Assembly: GCA_023392475.1 (NCBI GenBank)
Contig: JAEVZA010000147.1
Span: forward strand, 1 to 20,993
DNA length: 20,993 nucleotides
From: Actinomycetes bacterium
GTDB taxonomy: Bacteria; Actinomycetota; Acidimicrobiia; Acidimicrobiales; Microtrichaceae
Direction: 5' to 3'
Position numbers and translations under genes: made by a program. Numbering within the stretch: the first letter of the stretch is position 1; every line of letters starts with the position of its first letter. The notes under the pieces were generated by a model, which worked only from the letters and a program-made list of their open reading frames with translations, did no database searches and had not been told where the DNA came from. Shown in pieces: positions 6,679 to 14,888 of the stretch.

Positions 6679-8340
6679 GTGCTCAGCTTGATCTCCCGCA
6701 TCGAGTCCGTCGCCGAGACCGGCACGGGCCGGATCACCTTCGTGGCCGGCGACGACCACGAGACGATCTCGTGGGGCCAGCTCCACGAGGAGGCCCGCGC
6801 CGTGGCCGCGGCGCTCCAGGCCCGGGGCGTGGGCCCGGGCGATCACGTCGCCCTGCTCGGCCCGACCACCCGCCGCCTCATCACCACGATCCAGGCCATC
6901 TGGCTGACGGGCGGCGCGCTCGTCACCATGCCCCTCCCGATGCGCATGGGCGCGCTCGACCAGTTCATCGACCAGACGCGCACGCGGATCCGCCGCTCCG
7001 ACTCGAAGGTCGTGGTGATCGACAGCCAGCTCGCCGACTTCGTCGAGCCGATCGAGGGCGACCCGCCCTTCATCGGCCTCGACGACCTGTTCGAGGCGGC
7101 CGGTCCCACGGCGTCCGACTACGTCCGCCCGGCCGACGACCCGTCGTCGCTCGCGGTCCTGCAGTTCACGTCGGGCTCCACCTCGGAGCCGAAGGGTGTG
7201 ATGCTCCCGCACGAGAACATCTGCCACAACCTCGACGGCGCGTGGAAGGCGGCCGAGCTGACGCACGACGAGGTCGTGATCAGCTGGCTGCCGCTCTACC
7301 ACGACATGGGCCTCATCGGGCTGCTGACGATCCCGATGACGCTCGGCACCTCGCTCGTGCAGGGCGCGCCGCAGGACTTCCTCGCGAAGCCCGTGCGCTG
7401 GCTCCGGTGGATGAGCGACTACCACGGCACCGGCACCGCCGGCCCGAACTTCTCCTACGCGCTCGCCGCCCGCGCGCTGCGACGCACGGAGGAGGAGCTC
7501 GACCTGTCCACGCTGCGCGTGCTGCTCAACGGCGCGGAGCCGATCGACGCCACGACGTTCCGCCGGTTCCTGGAGGCGGGGGAGCGGTTCGGGCTCGACC
7601 CGAACGGCGCGTTCCCGGCCTTCGGCATGGCCGAGGTGTGCATCGCCGGCTGCTTCCCGACGCCGGGCAAGGGCCTGCGCACCGACTGGGTCGACTCGAA
7701 GGCGCTCGAGGTCGACCAGGTGGCCACGCCCGCGGACCCCGAGTCCGACGGCGCCACCGAGCTCGCGCTCCTCGGCTCGCCGGTGCCGGGGCTCGAGATC
7801 AGCATCATCGACCCGCAGACGGGTGAGGAGCGGGGCGAGCGGCAGGTCGGCGAGCTGCGCATCAGCGGCAACTCGCTCACGACCGGCTACTACAACCAGC
7901 CCGAGGCCACGGCTGAGCTCATCCGCGACGGCTGGCTCTACACGGGCGACCTCGCCTACACGATCGGCGGCGAGCTGGTGGTGTGCGGCCGCATCAAGGA
8001 CGTGATCATCGTCGGCGGCCGCAACGTCTACCCCCAGGACATCGAGAAGGTCGTGGGCGACGTCGACGGCGTCCGCACCGGCAACGTGATCGCGTTCGGG
8101 GTCGAGGGCCGGCAGGGCGCCCAGAACATCATCGTGGTCGCCGAGTCGAAGGCCGGTTCGGATGACGAGCTGCGCCGCGCGATCACCCGCGTGGTGACCG
8201 ACTCGGTCGGCATCCCGCCGAAGGAGATCGTGCTCGTCGAGGCCGGCTCGGTGCCGAAGACGTCGTCGGGCAAGCTGCAGCGCGCTGCGTGCCGTGCGCA
8301 GTACCAGGCGGGCGAGCTCGCCGTCCTCGCGCCGGCCTGA
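6679..8340 (+). CDS. AMP-dependent acyl ligase, fatty acyl-AMP ligase (FAAL)-like
   Basis: This 553-residue member of the adenylate-forming (ANL) superfamily activates a carboxylic acid, probably a fatty acid, as acyl-AMP. The phosphate-binding motif is TSGSTSEPKG (164-173). SWLPLYHDMGLIG (about 202-214, Tyr207-His208-Asp209) is the form typical of FAAL and related FadD proteins. Further motifs are LLNGAEPID, the adenine-binding AFGMAEV, and YTGDLAY. The hinge GRIKDVIIVGGRNVYPQDIE and the catalytic Lys532 in PKTSSGKLQR are both intact. The GTG start is 94 bp after leuS. No polyketide synthase or carrier protein gene is in view, so the acceptor (CoA, ACP or PKS) is open. I did not confirm the FAAL-specific insertion, so a long-chain acyl-CoA ligase is the alternative. 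Confidence 0.88.
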   Translation: MLSLISRIESVAETGTGRITFVAGDDHETISWGQLHEEARAVAAALQARGVGPGDHVALLGPTTRRLITTIQAIWLTGGALVTMPLPMRMGALDQFIDQTRTRIRRSDSKVVVIDSQLADFVEPIEGDPPFIGLDDLFEAAGPTASDYVRPADDPSSLAVLQFTSGSTSEPKGVMLPHENICHNLDGAWKAAELTHDEVVISWLPLYHDMGLIGLLTIPMTLGTSLVQGAPQDFLAKPVRWLRWMSDYHGTGTAGPNFSYALAARALRRTEEELDLSTLRVLLNGAEPIDATTFRRFLEAGERFGLDPNGAFPAFGMAEVCIAGCFPTPGKGLRTDWVDSKALEVDQVATPADPESDGATELALLGSPVPGLEISIIDPQTGEERGERQVGELRISGNSLTTGYYNQPEATAELIRDGWLYTGDLAYTIGGELVVCGRIKDVIIVGGRNVYPQDIEKVVGDVDGVRTGNVIAFGVEGRQGAQNIIVVAESKAGSDDELRRAITRVVTDSVGIPPKEIVLVEAGSVPKTSSGKLQRAACRAQYQAGELAVLAPA

Positions 8341-8370
8341 CCGACGACCGGGCGTCCGCCGCGGCGCGAC

Positions 8371-9381
8371 CTACGTCGCCGAGAGCTCCCGCAGCACGGG
8401 CAGCCACGTGCCGGGGTCCGACTTGTACGGCGCGTAGAACATGATGCGGTCGATCACGTCGCCGTAGCGCTCCGACAGCTTGGCGGCGACCTGCGACGGC
8501 TCCGCCACGACCGCGAACGTGTTGAGCACCTCGTCGTCGATCAGGTCGCCCATCTCGGACCAGCGGCCCTGCTTGGTGAGCGCGGTCAGCTCGTCCTGGA
8601 GCTCGCCCCAGCCGTGGAGCTCGAGCACGCCCCGGTACGCGGGCGTGGAGCCGTAGAACGCGATCTGCGAGCGCGTGCCGGCCGCCGACTGCGCCATCGC
8701 CTCCTCGGTCGCGCCGGTGACGACGAACGCGGGGCCCGACACCTGGAAGTCCTCGCGCCGCCGTCCGCCGCGGGCGAAGCCGCGCTCGAGCGCCGGGACC
8801 GTCACCTCGCGGAGGTAGCGCTCGGTGGTGAACCCGTGGCACAGGAACCCGTCGCACACCTCGCCCGCGACCTCGGTCATCCGCTCGCCCACGCCGGCGA
8901 GGAACACCTTCGGCGGACCGAACGGGTTCGGCCCGGGATCGAACATCGGGGTCATCAGCGTGTGCGTGTAGAAGTCGCCGCGGAAGTCGAGCGGCGTGCC
9001 CTCGTGCCACGACGCCCAGATCGCGCGCGTCGCCGAGATGAACTCGCGCATGCGCGCCGCGGGGTGCGACCACTCCATCGAGAAGCGGCGCGTGATGTGC
9101 GGCTTGATCTGCGAGCCGAGGCCGAGCACGAAGCGGCCCTGGCTGAAGCGCTGGAGGTCGTCGCCGACGTTCGCCACCAGCATCGGGTTGCGCGCGAAGG
9201 CGACGGCGATCCCGGTGCCGAGCTCGAGCCGCTCGGTGGGCTCCGCGGCGCGGAGCAGCGGGAGGAACGGGTCGTTCTTGATCTCCGCCGTCCACGCACC
9301 GGCGTACCCGGCGTCCTCGAGGCTGCGCGCCGCCTCGGGAGCGTCGGTGAGGTCGGGCGTGAGCGGTGCGTCGACGAGCAT
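8371..9381 (-). CDS. LLM-class (luciferase-like) F420-dependent oxidoreductase
   Basis: A 336-residue TIM-barrel protein of the luciferase-like monooxygenase family. In actinobacteria these enzymes mostly use coenzyme F420, and this one resembles the MSMEG_2256-type subfamily (TIGR03617). Visible features are the N-terminal strand and helix with GYAGAWTAE (about 25-33) and the barrel motif LELGTGIAVAFARNPM (about 53-68). The conserved segment RFSQGRFVLGLGSQIKPHI is followed by RMREFISATRAIW. PPKVFLAGVGERMTEVAGEV and CDGFLCHGFTTERYL match the second half of the barrel. The substrate is unknown. It converges on the acyl ligase gene (30-bp gap) and diverges from the transporter operon. The ATG has a TAGGTT hexamer eight bases upstream, so its mRNA is nearly leaderless. 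Confidence 0.88.
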   Translation of the reverse strand: MLVDAPLTPDLTDAPEAARSLEDAGYAGAWTAEIKNDPFLPLLRAAEPTERLELGTGIAVAFARNPMLVANVGDDLQRFSQGRFVLGLGSQIKPHITRRFSMEWSHPAARMREFISATRAIWASWHEGTPLDFRGDFYTHTLMTPMFDPGPNPFGPPKVFLAGVGERMTEVAGEVCDGFLCHGFTTERYLREVTVPALERGFARGGRRREDFQVSGPAFVVTGATEEAMAQSAAGTRSQIAFYGSTPAYRGVLELHGWGELQDELTALTKQGRWSEMGDLIDDEVLNTFAVVAEPSQVAAKLSERYGDVIDRIMFYAPYKSDPGTWLPVLRELSAT

Positions 9382-9389
9382 GGGCGCGG

Positions 9390-9395
9390 AACCTA
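9390..9395 (-). promoter_or_regulatory. Candidate -10 element of the LLM oxidoreductase gene
   Basis: Read on the minus strand the hexamer is TAGGTT, eight bases before the ATG at 9381, predicting a leader of only one or two bases. The same hexamer occurs upstream of the phosphotransferase gene (18629-18624, minus). No -35 consensus is evident. Confidence 0.45.
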
Positions 9396-9440
9396 CCGGG
9401 CGCGTCGCGTGACCGGCGACACAGGGGGGTCCCGCCGGGC

Positions 9441-9483
9441 TACGGTCTGCGCACCTACTGTCGGACCTACTGAGAGTAGGTGC
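9441..9483 (+). promoter_or_regulatory. Stacked -10-like hexamers and alternative hairpins at the head of the transporter operon
   Basis: Three TANNNT-like hexamers follow one another: TACGGT (9441-9446), TACTGT (9456-9461) and TACTGA (9468-9473). Overlapping them, ACCTACT occurs twice (9453-9459 and 9465-9471), and both copies can pair with AGTAGGT at 9475-9481. The second copy gives a tight 7-bp stem with a 3-base GAG loop. The first, extended to GCACCTACT/AGTAGGTGC, gives a 9-bp stem with a 15-base loop. If TACGGT is used, the mRNA would begin near 9453, so the hairpin would sit at its 5' end. Operator, mRNA-stability element or chance are all possible. Confidence 0.4.
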
Positions 9484-9563
9484 GGCGTTGGGAGCGCTCG
9501 GCGGGGGTCGGGTGCACTCGGGGGTCCAGGGGGTGGACGAGTGAGCCGAACGGGGACGCGGGG

Positions 9564-11690
9564 GTGACGCGGACGTCGTTCGATCCCCGCGCCGCGGCCC
9601 GGGCGCTCGCGCCGGCCGTCCTGATCCTGGCCCTGCAGCTGCTGCTGTTCCCGATGCCGAGCGGGGCGATCCTCTCGGGGGTCATCCTCGGGCTGCTCGG
9701 CGCCCTGGGCGCGGTGGGGCTGGCGCTGATCTGGCGGGCGAACAAGGTCATCAACTTCGCCCAGGGCGACCTCGGCGCGTTCCCCGCGACGCTCGCGGTC
9801 CTGCTGATCACGCTCGCCGGCGTCCCGTGGCTGATCGGCCTGACCGCCGGCCTCGCGGCGGCCGTGCTGGTCGGCCTCCTCGCGGACGTGCTGGTGATCC
9901 GGCGGTTCTTCCGTGCGCCACGGCTCATCATGACCGTCGCCACGATCGGGCTCTCGCAGGTGCTGGCCTTCGCGTCGCTGCTGCTGCCCGATCTGTGGGG
10001 CGAGGGACCGGCGATCCGGTCGCTGCCGGTCCCGTTCGACCTCACCTTCACGTTCGGTGGCGTCGTGTTCGACGCCAACGACCTGATCGCCCTGATCGTG
10101 GCGCCGGTGCTCCTCGTGGCCGTGTCGCTGCTCCTCCGCCTCACCGACACGGGCACCGCCGTGCGCGCCGCCGCGGACCGCACCGACCGCGCGTCGCTGC
10201 TCGGCATCCCGGTGCGTCGCCTCGAGGCCCAGGTCTGGACGATGGCGACCGTCCTGTCGTTCTGCTCGGTCGTCCTGACCGCCGGCGTGGCCAGCCTGCC
10301 GTTCGGGGTCGGGCTCGGCCTCTCGGTCGTGCTGCGGTCCCTGGCCGCGCTGGTGATCGGGCGCATGACCCACCTCGTGTCGATCGCCACGACCGCGGTC
10401 GCGATCGGTGTGCTCGAGGCCGGCATCCGCTGGAACACCGGCGACACCTGGCTGGTGTCGCCGATCCTCGCCGCGCTGATCGTCGCGAGCCTGCTGCTCC
10501 AGCGCCGGGGCGAGACCCGCGCCGACCGGGACGACGCGTCTGCGTGGGAGACGTCCGGCGACGTGCGACCGGTGCCGGCGCTCCTCGCCCGGCTGCCCGA
10601 GGTGCGCCTCGGCCGTGCCGTGCTGTGGATCGTGCTCGCCGCGCTGGCGCTCGGCGGTCCGCCGCTGCTCGGCACGAACGGCCAGCTCAAGGCGGGCGTC
10701 GTGCTCGTCTTCGCCATCATCGGCACGTCGATCGTCGTGCTCACGGGCTGGGCGGGCCAGGTCTCGCTCGGCCAGATGGCGTTCGTCGGCGCCGGCGGCG
10801 CGGTCGGCGCGTGGATCATGGTCGACCGCGGCTGGGACCCGATCGTGGCGATGATCGTCGCCGGCGTGGTCGGCGCCGTCGTCGCCGTGCTGGTCGGCCT
10901 GCCCGCGCTGCGACTCCGCGGCATGTACCTCGCCGTGACGACGCTCGCGCTCTCGCTCGCCGCGTCGGACTGGATCTTCTCGAACCGGATGGGCCACTGG
11001 ATCCCCGAGGGCGCGTTCCCGCGCCCGGAGATCCTCGGTCGCATCAGCCTCGACAGCCCGCTCCGTCTCTACTACTTCGCGCTCGTCGTGCTCATCCTCG
11101 CCATCCTCGCCCTCCGCGGGGTGCGCCAGAGCCGCACGGGCCGGGTGCTCGTCGCGCTGCGCGACAACGAGGTCGGCGTGACCGCGTTCGGCGTGAGCCC
11201 CACCCGGGCGAAGCTCACGGCGTTCGCGATCTCGGGCTGCGTCGCCGCCGTCGCGGGCGTCGTGCTCGTCATCAACCAGGCCGCGTTCCGGCCGGTCACG
11301 TACGGGCCCGACCAGAGCATCGACGTGTTCGTCGCCACCGTGATCGGCGGCCTCGGGAGCCTCGCCGGCGCGGTCCTGGGCGCGGTGTTCCAGCGCGGCG
11401 CCGAGTGGCTGCTGCCGGCGCCGTGGTCGTTCCTCGCCACGGGTGCCGGCGTGCTCATCGTCCTGCTGTCGATGCCCGACGGGCTGGGCGGCCTCATGTT
11501 CCGCATCCGCGACCGCTTCCTCGCCTGGGCCGCCCGCCGCCACGGCGTGGCGTCGCTCGCCATCGACCGCACGCACCTGGAGGCCTCGGTGCCCGACCTC
11601 GAGGCCAACGAGGCGGCCGCCGAGGCCGCGGAGGCCGCCGAGGTGGCGGGCGACGGACCGGATCGACCCGAACCGGAGGTGGTCGCGTGA
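9564..11690 (+). CDS. LIV-type ABC transporter permease, LivH-LivM fusion
   Basis: At 708 residues this protein joins both inner-membrane permease subunits of a branched-chain amino acid-type (HAAT) importer. The N-terminal half (about 15-310) is LivH-like: LIWRANKVINFAQGDLGAF and the coupling-helix region RAAADRTDRASLLGIPVRRL. A hydrophilic linker (about 313-345) leads to a LivM-like half (about 350-665): GWAGQVSLGQMAFVGAG, LPALRLRGMYLAVTTLALSL, and ALRDNEVGVTAFGVSPTRAK. The tail is Ala/Glu-rich. Several hydrophobic segments occur in each half. The start is uncertain. GTG at 9564 is preferred because the in-frame GTG at 9480 would add 28 hydrophilic residues with untypical codons (AGG, AGT, ACT, repeated GGG). 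The stop overlaps the next start as GTGA, so the pair is coupled. The substrate cannot be read from sequence. Confidence 0.92.
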   Translation: MTRTSFDPRAAARALAPAVLILALQLLLFPMPSGAILSGVILGLLGALGAVGLALIWRANKVINFAQGDLGAFPATLAVLLITLAGVPWLIGLTAGLAAAVLVGLLADVLVIRRFFRAPRLIMTVATIGLSQVLAFASLLLPDLWGEGPAIRSLPVPFDLTFTFGGVVFDANDLIALIVAPVLLVAVSLLLRLTDTGTAVRAAADRTDRASLLGIPVRRLEAQVWTMATVLSFCSVVLTAGVASLPFGVGLGLSVVLRSLAALVIGRMTHLVSIATTAVAIGVLEAGIRWNTGDTWLVSPILAALIVASLLLQRRGETRADRDDASAWETSGDVRPVPALLARLPEVRLGRAVLWIVLAALALGGPPLLGTNGQLKAGVVLVFAIIGTSIVVLTGWAGQVSLGQMAFVGAGGAVGAWIMVDRGWDPIVAMIVAGVVGAVVAVLVGLPALRLRGMYLAVTTLALSLAASDWIFSNRMGHWIPEGAFPRPEILGRISLDSPLRLYYFALVVLILAILALRGVRQSRTGRVLVALRDNEVGVTAFGVSPTRAKLTAFAISGCVAAVAGVVLVINQAAFRPVTYGPDQSIDVFVATVIGGLGSLAGAVLGAVFQRGAEWLLPAPWSFLATGAGVLIVLLSMPDGLGGLMFRIRDRFLAWAARRHGVASLAIDRTHLEASVPDLEANEAAAEAAEAAEVAGDGPDRPEPEVVA

Positions 11691-14600
11691 CCGACACGGC
11701 CACCACCCCGCAGCCCGGCATCACGTGGCAGGACCTGCGCGAGTCGGCGAAGGGGATCATCTCGCCCCGGCGGTGGGCCGTCGGGCTGCGGCACCCCGCC
11801 AACGGGCTCCGCGAGCTCGCCGGCAACGGGCCGGTCTTCGCGCTGCTCATCCTGTTCGGGCTGAACTGCGTCGACGAGCTCGACCGCACCGGGTTCGGCA
11901 TCCTGCTCCCGAACGTGCGCGACGCGTTCGGGATGACCAACACCGGCATCCTCACGTTGATCGGCCTCACGACGCTCGGCGCCCTGCTGCTCCAGCTGCC
12001 GATCGCCGTCTGGGCCGACCGCGGCAACCGCGTGCTGATCACGCTGCTCGGTGCCGCGATGTGGGCGGTCTTCTCCATCTTCACGGGCATGTCGACGGCG
12101 ATCTGGATGCTGATCGTCGCCCGCGCCGGCTCCGGCATCGGGCGCGCCGTGGTCGACCCCACGCACGCCTCGCTGCTGTCCGACTACTTCCCGGTCGACC
12201 GCCGGCCCGGGGTGTTCTCGTTCCACCGGGCGGCCAACGTGCTCGGGCAGTTCCTCGGCCCGCTCCTCGCCGGCCTGCTCGCGTACGCCTTCACCTGGCG
12301 GATGCCCTTCTACGTGTTCGCCGTGCCGACCGTGATCCTCGTCATCCTGGGCACGCGCATGAAGGAGCCGGTGCGCGGCGCGCAGGAGCGGCGGGCGATG
12401 GGGGCGAGCGACGAGGTCGTGGAGACCGAGGAGCCGCAGGCGAGCTTCGCCGAGTCGTGGCGGCTCCTCTGGAAGATCGACGTCCTGCGGCGCATCTGGT
12501 ACGCCGTCCCGTTCCTGGCGGTGTCGCTCATCGGCTTCGTGTCGCTGGCCAGCCTCCTCTACTCGGACGTGTACCACCTCGACGAGCTGCAGCGGGGCTA
12601 CCTCGCCGCCGTCGTCGAGCCGTTCCAGCTGCTCGGCCTGGCGGTCGGGGCCCGGCTGGGCACGCGGCTGTTCCTCCGGGACCCGGCGCTCATCTTCCGG
12701 ATGCTGCGCTGGGTGGCGTTCATCGCCGCCGCGCTGGCCGCCGGCTTCGCGCTGGCGCCGAACATCGGGCTCGCCGTGGTCTGCAACATCCTGCTGACCA
12801 CGGACCTCGCGATCCTGCTGCCGGGCATCTTGGCGACGCTCTCGCTCGCCATCCCGGCCCGGGCCCGCGCCGTCGGGTTCTCCGTGGCGTCGTGGTGGGC
12901 CATCCCCGGCCTCGCGCTGCTCCCGCTGATCGGCTGGATCGGCGACAACTGGGGCACCCGCCTCGGCATGCTCGTGATGACGCCGATCCTGCTCGTCGGC
13001 GGCCTGATGATCGCCTCCGGCGGGAACGTCATCGCCCGGGACATCGAGGACGTGTGGAAGTCCTCGACCGCACGGTCCCAGGCGCTGCTCGACCGCCGGC
13101 AGGGTCGGTCCAAGCTCCTGCTCGTCCGGGACCTCAACGTCGCCTACGGCAGCCTCCAGGTGCTGTTCGACGTGAACATGGAGGTGGCGGAGGGCGAGGT
13201 CGTCGCGCTGCTCGGCACGAACGGCGCGGGGAAGTCGACCCTGCTGCGCGCCGTGTCGGGCATCACCGAGGCGGACTTCGGCGCGGTCATCTTCGACGGC
13301 CGCGACATCACACACGCGCCGCCCAACGAGATCGCGGCCCTCGGCGTGGCGCAGGTCCCGGGCGGCGCCGGGGTGTTCCCGAGCCTGACCGTGCGGGAGA
13401 ACCTCCGCTCCGCGGGGTGGATGATCCGACGGGACAAAGCCACCCTGCACGCCCGCATCGAGGACACGCTGGAGGTGTTCCCCGTGCTGCGCGAGCGGTT
13501 GGAGGAGCCGGCGGCGAACCTCTCCGGCGGGCAGCAGCAGATGCTGGCGCTCGGCATGGCGCTCCTGAGCCGCCCGCGGCTCCTCATCATCGACGAGCTC
13601 AGCCTGGGGCTCGCCCCGGTCGTGGTGTCCAAGCTCGCCGAGATGGTCCGCGGGGTGGCCGCGGAGGGCACGACCGTGCTCCTCGTCGAGCAGTCGGTGA
13701 ACGTGGCGCTCACGATGGCCACGACCGCCTACTTCATGGAGCGCGGCCGGGTGCAGTTCTCCGGGCCGGCGCACGAGCTGCTCGAGCGGCCGGACCTGCT
13801 GCGGGCGGTGTTCCTCGCCGACGGCACGGCCCCGGCCGAGGCCGACCACGGCGCCGACGGGACGGCGGCGGTGGCGAACGGCACCTCGACCTCGAACGGC
13901 TCGGGGCCCAACGGCGCCGCCGCGTCGAACGGTGCCGTCGAAGCGAACGGTGCCGCGCTGGCGGCCGCACCGGTGGCGTCGACCGACGAGGAGGCGGCGG
14001 TCCCGGCGCTCGAGCTCCGTGACATCACGCGCCGCTTCGGCGGCATCAGCGCCGTCGAGGCCGTCAGCATCGCCGTCACACCGGGGGAGATCGTCGGCCT
14101 GATCGGCCAGAACGGCGCCGGCAAGACGACGATCTTCGACCTCGTGTGCGGCTACCAGCCGCTCGACGGCGGTCGCATCCTGGTCGGCGGGCGCGACGTG
14201 TCCGCGATGTCACCCGGGCACCGGGCGCGGCTGGGGCTCGGCCGCACGTTCCAGGGCGGCCGCCTGTTCCCGGGCCTCACCGTCGCCGAGACGGTCGCCG
14301 TGTCGCTCGACCGGTCGGTGGCGGTCAAGGATCCGGTCAACGCCGCGCTGCGGCTGCCGGTGCACTACGACAGCGAGATCCGGGTCGGGCGACGCGTGCG
14401 CCAGCTCCTCGAGCTCTTCGGCCTGCGCGACTACGCGGACAGCTTCACCGCCGAGCTCTCCACCGGCACCCGTCGCATCGTCGAGCTGGCGTGCGTCGTG
14501 GGCCACCAGCCCAGCGTGCTGCTGCTGGACGAGCCCGCGGGCGGCGTGGCGCAGCGCGAGGTCGAGCAGCTCGGCGTGCTGCTGCGCCGCATCCGCGACG

Positions 14601-14797
14601 AGCTCGGCTGCTCCATGGTCGTGATCGAGCACGACATGCCGATGATCTCCGGCCTGTCGGACCGGCTCGTCGCGCTCGAGACCGGGGTCGTGATCTCGGA
14701 GGGCCGGCCGGCCGACGTGCTCACCGACCCGCGCGTGATCGCCTCGTACCTCGGTGACGACCCGACCGCCGTGGCGCGGTCGGGGACCTCGCCGTGA
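11687..14797 (+). CDS. Triple fusion: MFS transporter + LivF-type ATPase + LivG-type ATPase
   Basis: One uninterrupted 1036-residue frame. Residues about 40-445 are a major facilitator superfamily carrier with about 12 membrane helices and a motif A-like ADRGNR (Asp111). After about 25 residues comes a LivF-type ABC domain (about 470-710): Walker A GTNGAGKS 510-517, signature LSGGQ 612-616, Walker B Asp636-Glu637. An Asn-Gly-rich linker (712-772) leads to a LivG-type domain (773-1030): Walker A GQNGAGKT 807-814, unusual signature LSTGT 924-928, Walker B Asp948-Glu949, H-loop His982. All ATPase residues needed for hydrolysis look intact. The LivF GR-type loop is altered (VPGGAG for the common VPEGR). 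It is coupled by GTGA overlap to the LivH-LivM permease. The ATPases presumably energise that permease; the role of the attached MFS is unknown. Confidence 0.92.
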   Translation: MTDTATTPQPGITWQDLRESAKGIISPRRWAVGLRHPANGLRELAGNGPVFALLILFGLNCVDELDRTGFGILLPNVRDAFGMTNTGILTLIGLTTLGALLLQLPIAVWADRGNRVLITLLGAAMWAVFSIFTGMSTAIWMLIVARAGSGIGRAVVDPTHASLLSDYFPVDRRPGVFSFHRAANVLGQFLGPLLAGLLAYAFTWRMPFYVFAVPTVILVILGTRMKEPVRGAQERRAMGASDEVVETEEPQASFAESWRLLWKIDVLRRIWYAVPFLAVSLIGFVSLASLLYSDVYHLDELQRGYLAAVVEPFQLLGLAVGARLGTRLFLRDPALIFRMLRWVAFIAAALAAGFALAPNIGLAVVCNILLTTDLAILLPGILATLSLAIPARARAVGFSVASWWAIPGLALLPLIGWIGDNWGTRLGMLVMTPILLVGGLMIASGGNVIARDIEDVWKSSTARSQALLDRRQGRSKLLLVRDLNVAYGSLQVLFDVNMEVAEGEVVALLGTNGAGKSTLLRAVSGITEADFGAVIFDGRDITHAPPNEIAALGVAQVPGGAGVFPSLTVRENLRSAGWMIRRDKATLHARIEDTLEVFPVLRERLEEPAANLSGGQQQMLALGMALLSRPRLLIIDELSLGLAPVVVSKLAEMVRGVAAEGTTVLLVEQSVNVALTMATTAYFMERGRVQFSGPAHELLERPDLLRAVFLADGTAPAEADHGADGTAAVANGTSTSNGSGPNGAAASNGAVEANGAALAAAPVASTDEEAAVPALELRDITRRFGGISAVEAVSIAVTPGEIVGLIGQNGAGKTTIFDLVCGYQPLDGGRILVGGRDVSAMSPGHRARLGLGRTFQGGRLFPGLTVAETVAVSLDRSVAVKDPVNAALRLPVHYDSEIRVGRRVRQLLELFGLRDYADSFTAELSTGTRRIVELACVVGHQPSVLLLDEPAGGVAQREVEQLGVLLRRIRDELGCSMVVIEHDMPMISGLSDRLVALETGVVISEGRPADVLTDPRVIASYLGDDPTAVARSGTSP
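13877..13954 (+). repeat. Asn-Gly repeat linker between the two ATPase domains
   Basis: Five Asn-Gly dipeptides (residues 731, 737, 742, 748 and 754 of the fusion) are encoded by AACGGC or AACGGT at 13877, 13895, 13910, 13928 and 13946, a period of 15 or 18 bp. The segments between them are Ala/Ser/Thr-rich. This is a flexible low-complexity linker; its near-periodic DNA suggests growth by repeat slippage. Confidence 0.75.
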
Positions 14798-14851
14798 CCG
14801 AGCCGCGTCGGGGGGACGCGGCAGGGAGCACGGGGACGAACAGCCAGGACC

Positions 14852-14880
14852 ATGCAACTGAGGGGCCAGACCTGAGGGGG
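14852..14880 (+). promoter_or_regulatory. Duplicated Shine-Dalgarno-like repeat and 7-codon upstream ORF before the binding-protein gene
   Basis: CTGAGGGG occurs twice, at 14858-14865 and 14872-14879. The second copy, extended to GAGGGGGG, is well placed as ribosome binding site for the ATG at 14889. An ATG at 14852 opens a 7-codon frame (MQLRGQT) whose TGA (14873-14875) overlaps that ribosome binding site. It may tune or couple translation of the binding protein, or be coincidental. Confidence 0.35.
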
Positions 14881-14888
14881 GTACGCAG

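Noticed and set aside
9393..11576. A 727-residue antisense frame over the permease gene
   Set aside because: It is a shadow of LivH-LivM, low complexity (Arg/Glu/Asp/His/Gln), with no domain.
9827..11686. Upstream extension of the MFS-LivF-LivG frame
   Set aside because: It overlaps the LivH-LivM gene in another frame, is Arg/Pro-rich, and the GTG at 11687 is coupled to the upstream stop.
11072..13849. A 925-residue open frame antisense to the transporter fusions
   Set aside because: It has the same mirror effect: extreme His/Arg/Glu/Gln composition, no recognisable motif, and opposite strand to well supported genes.
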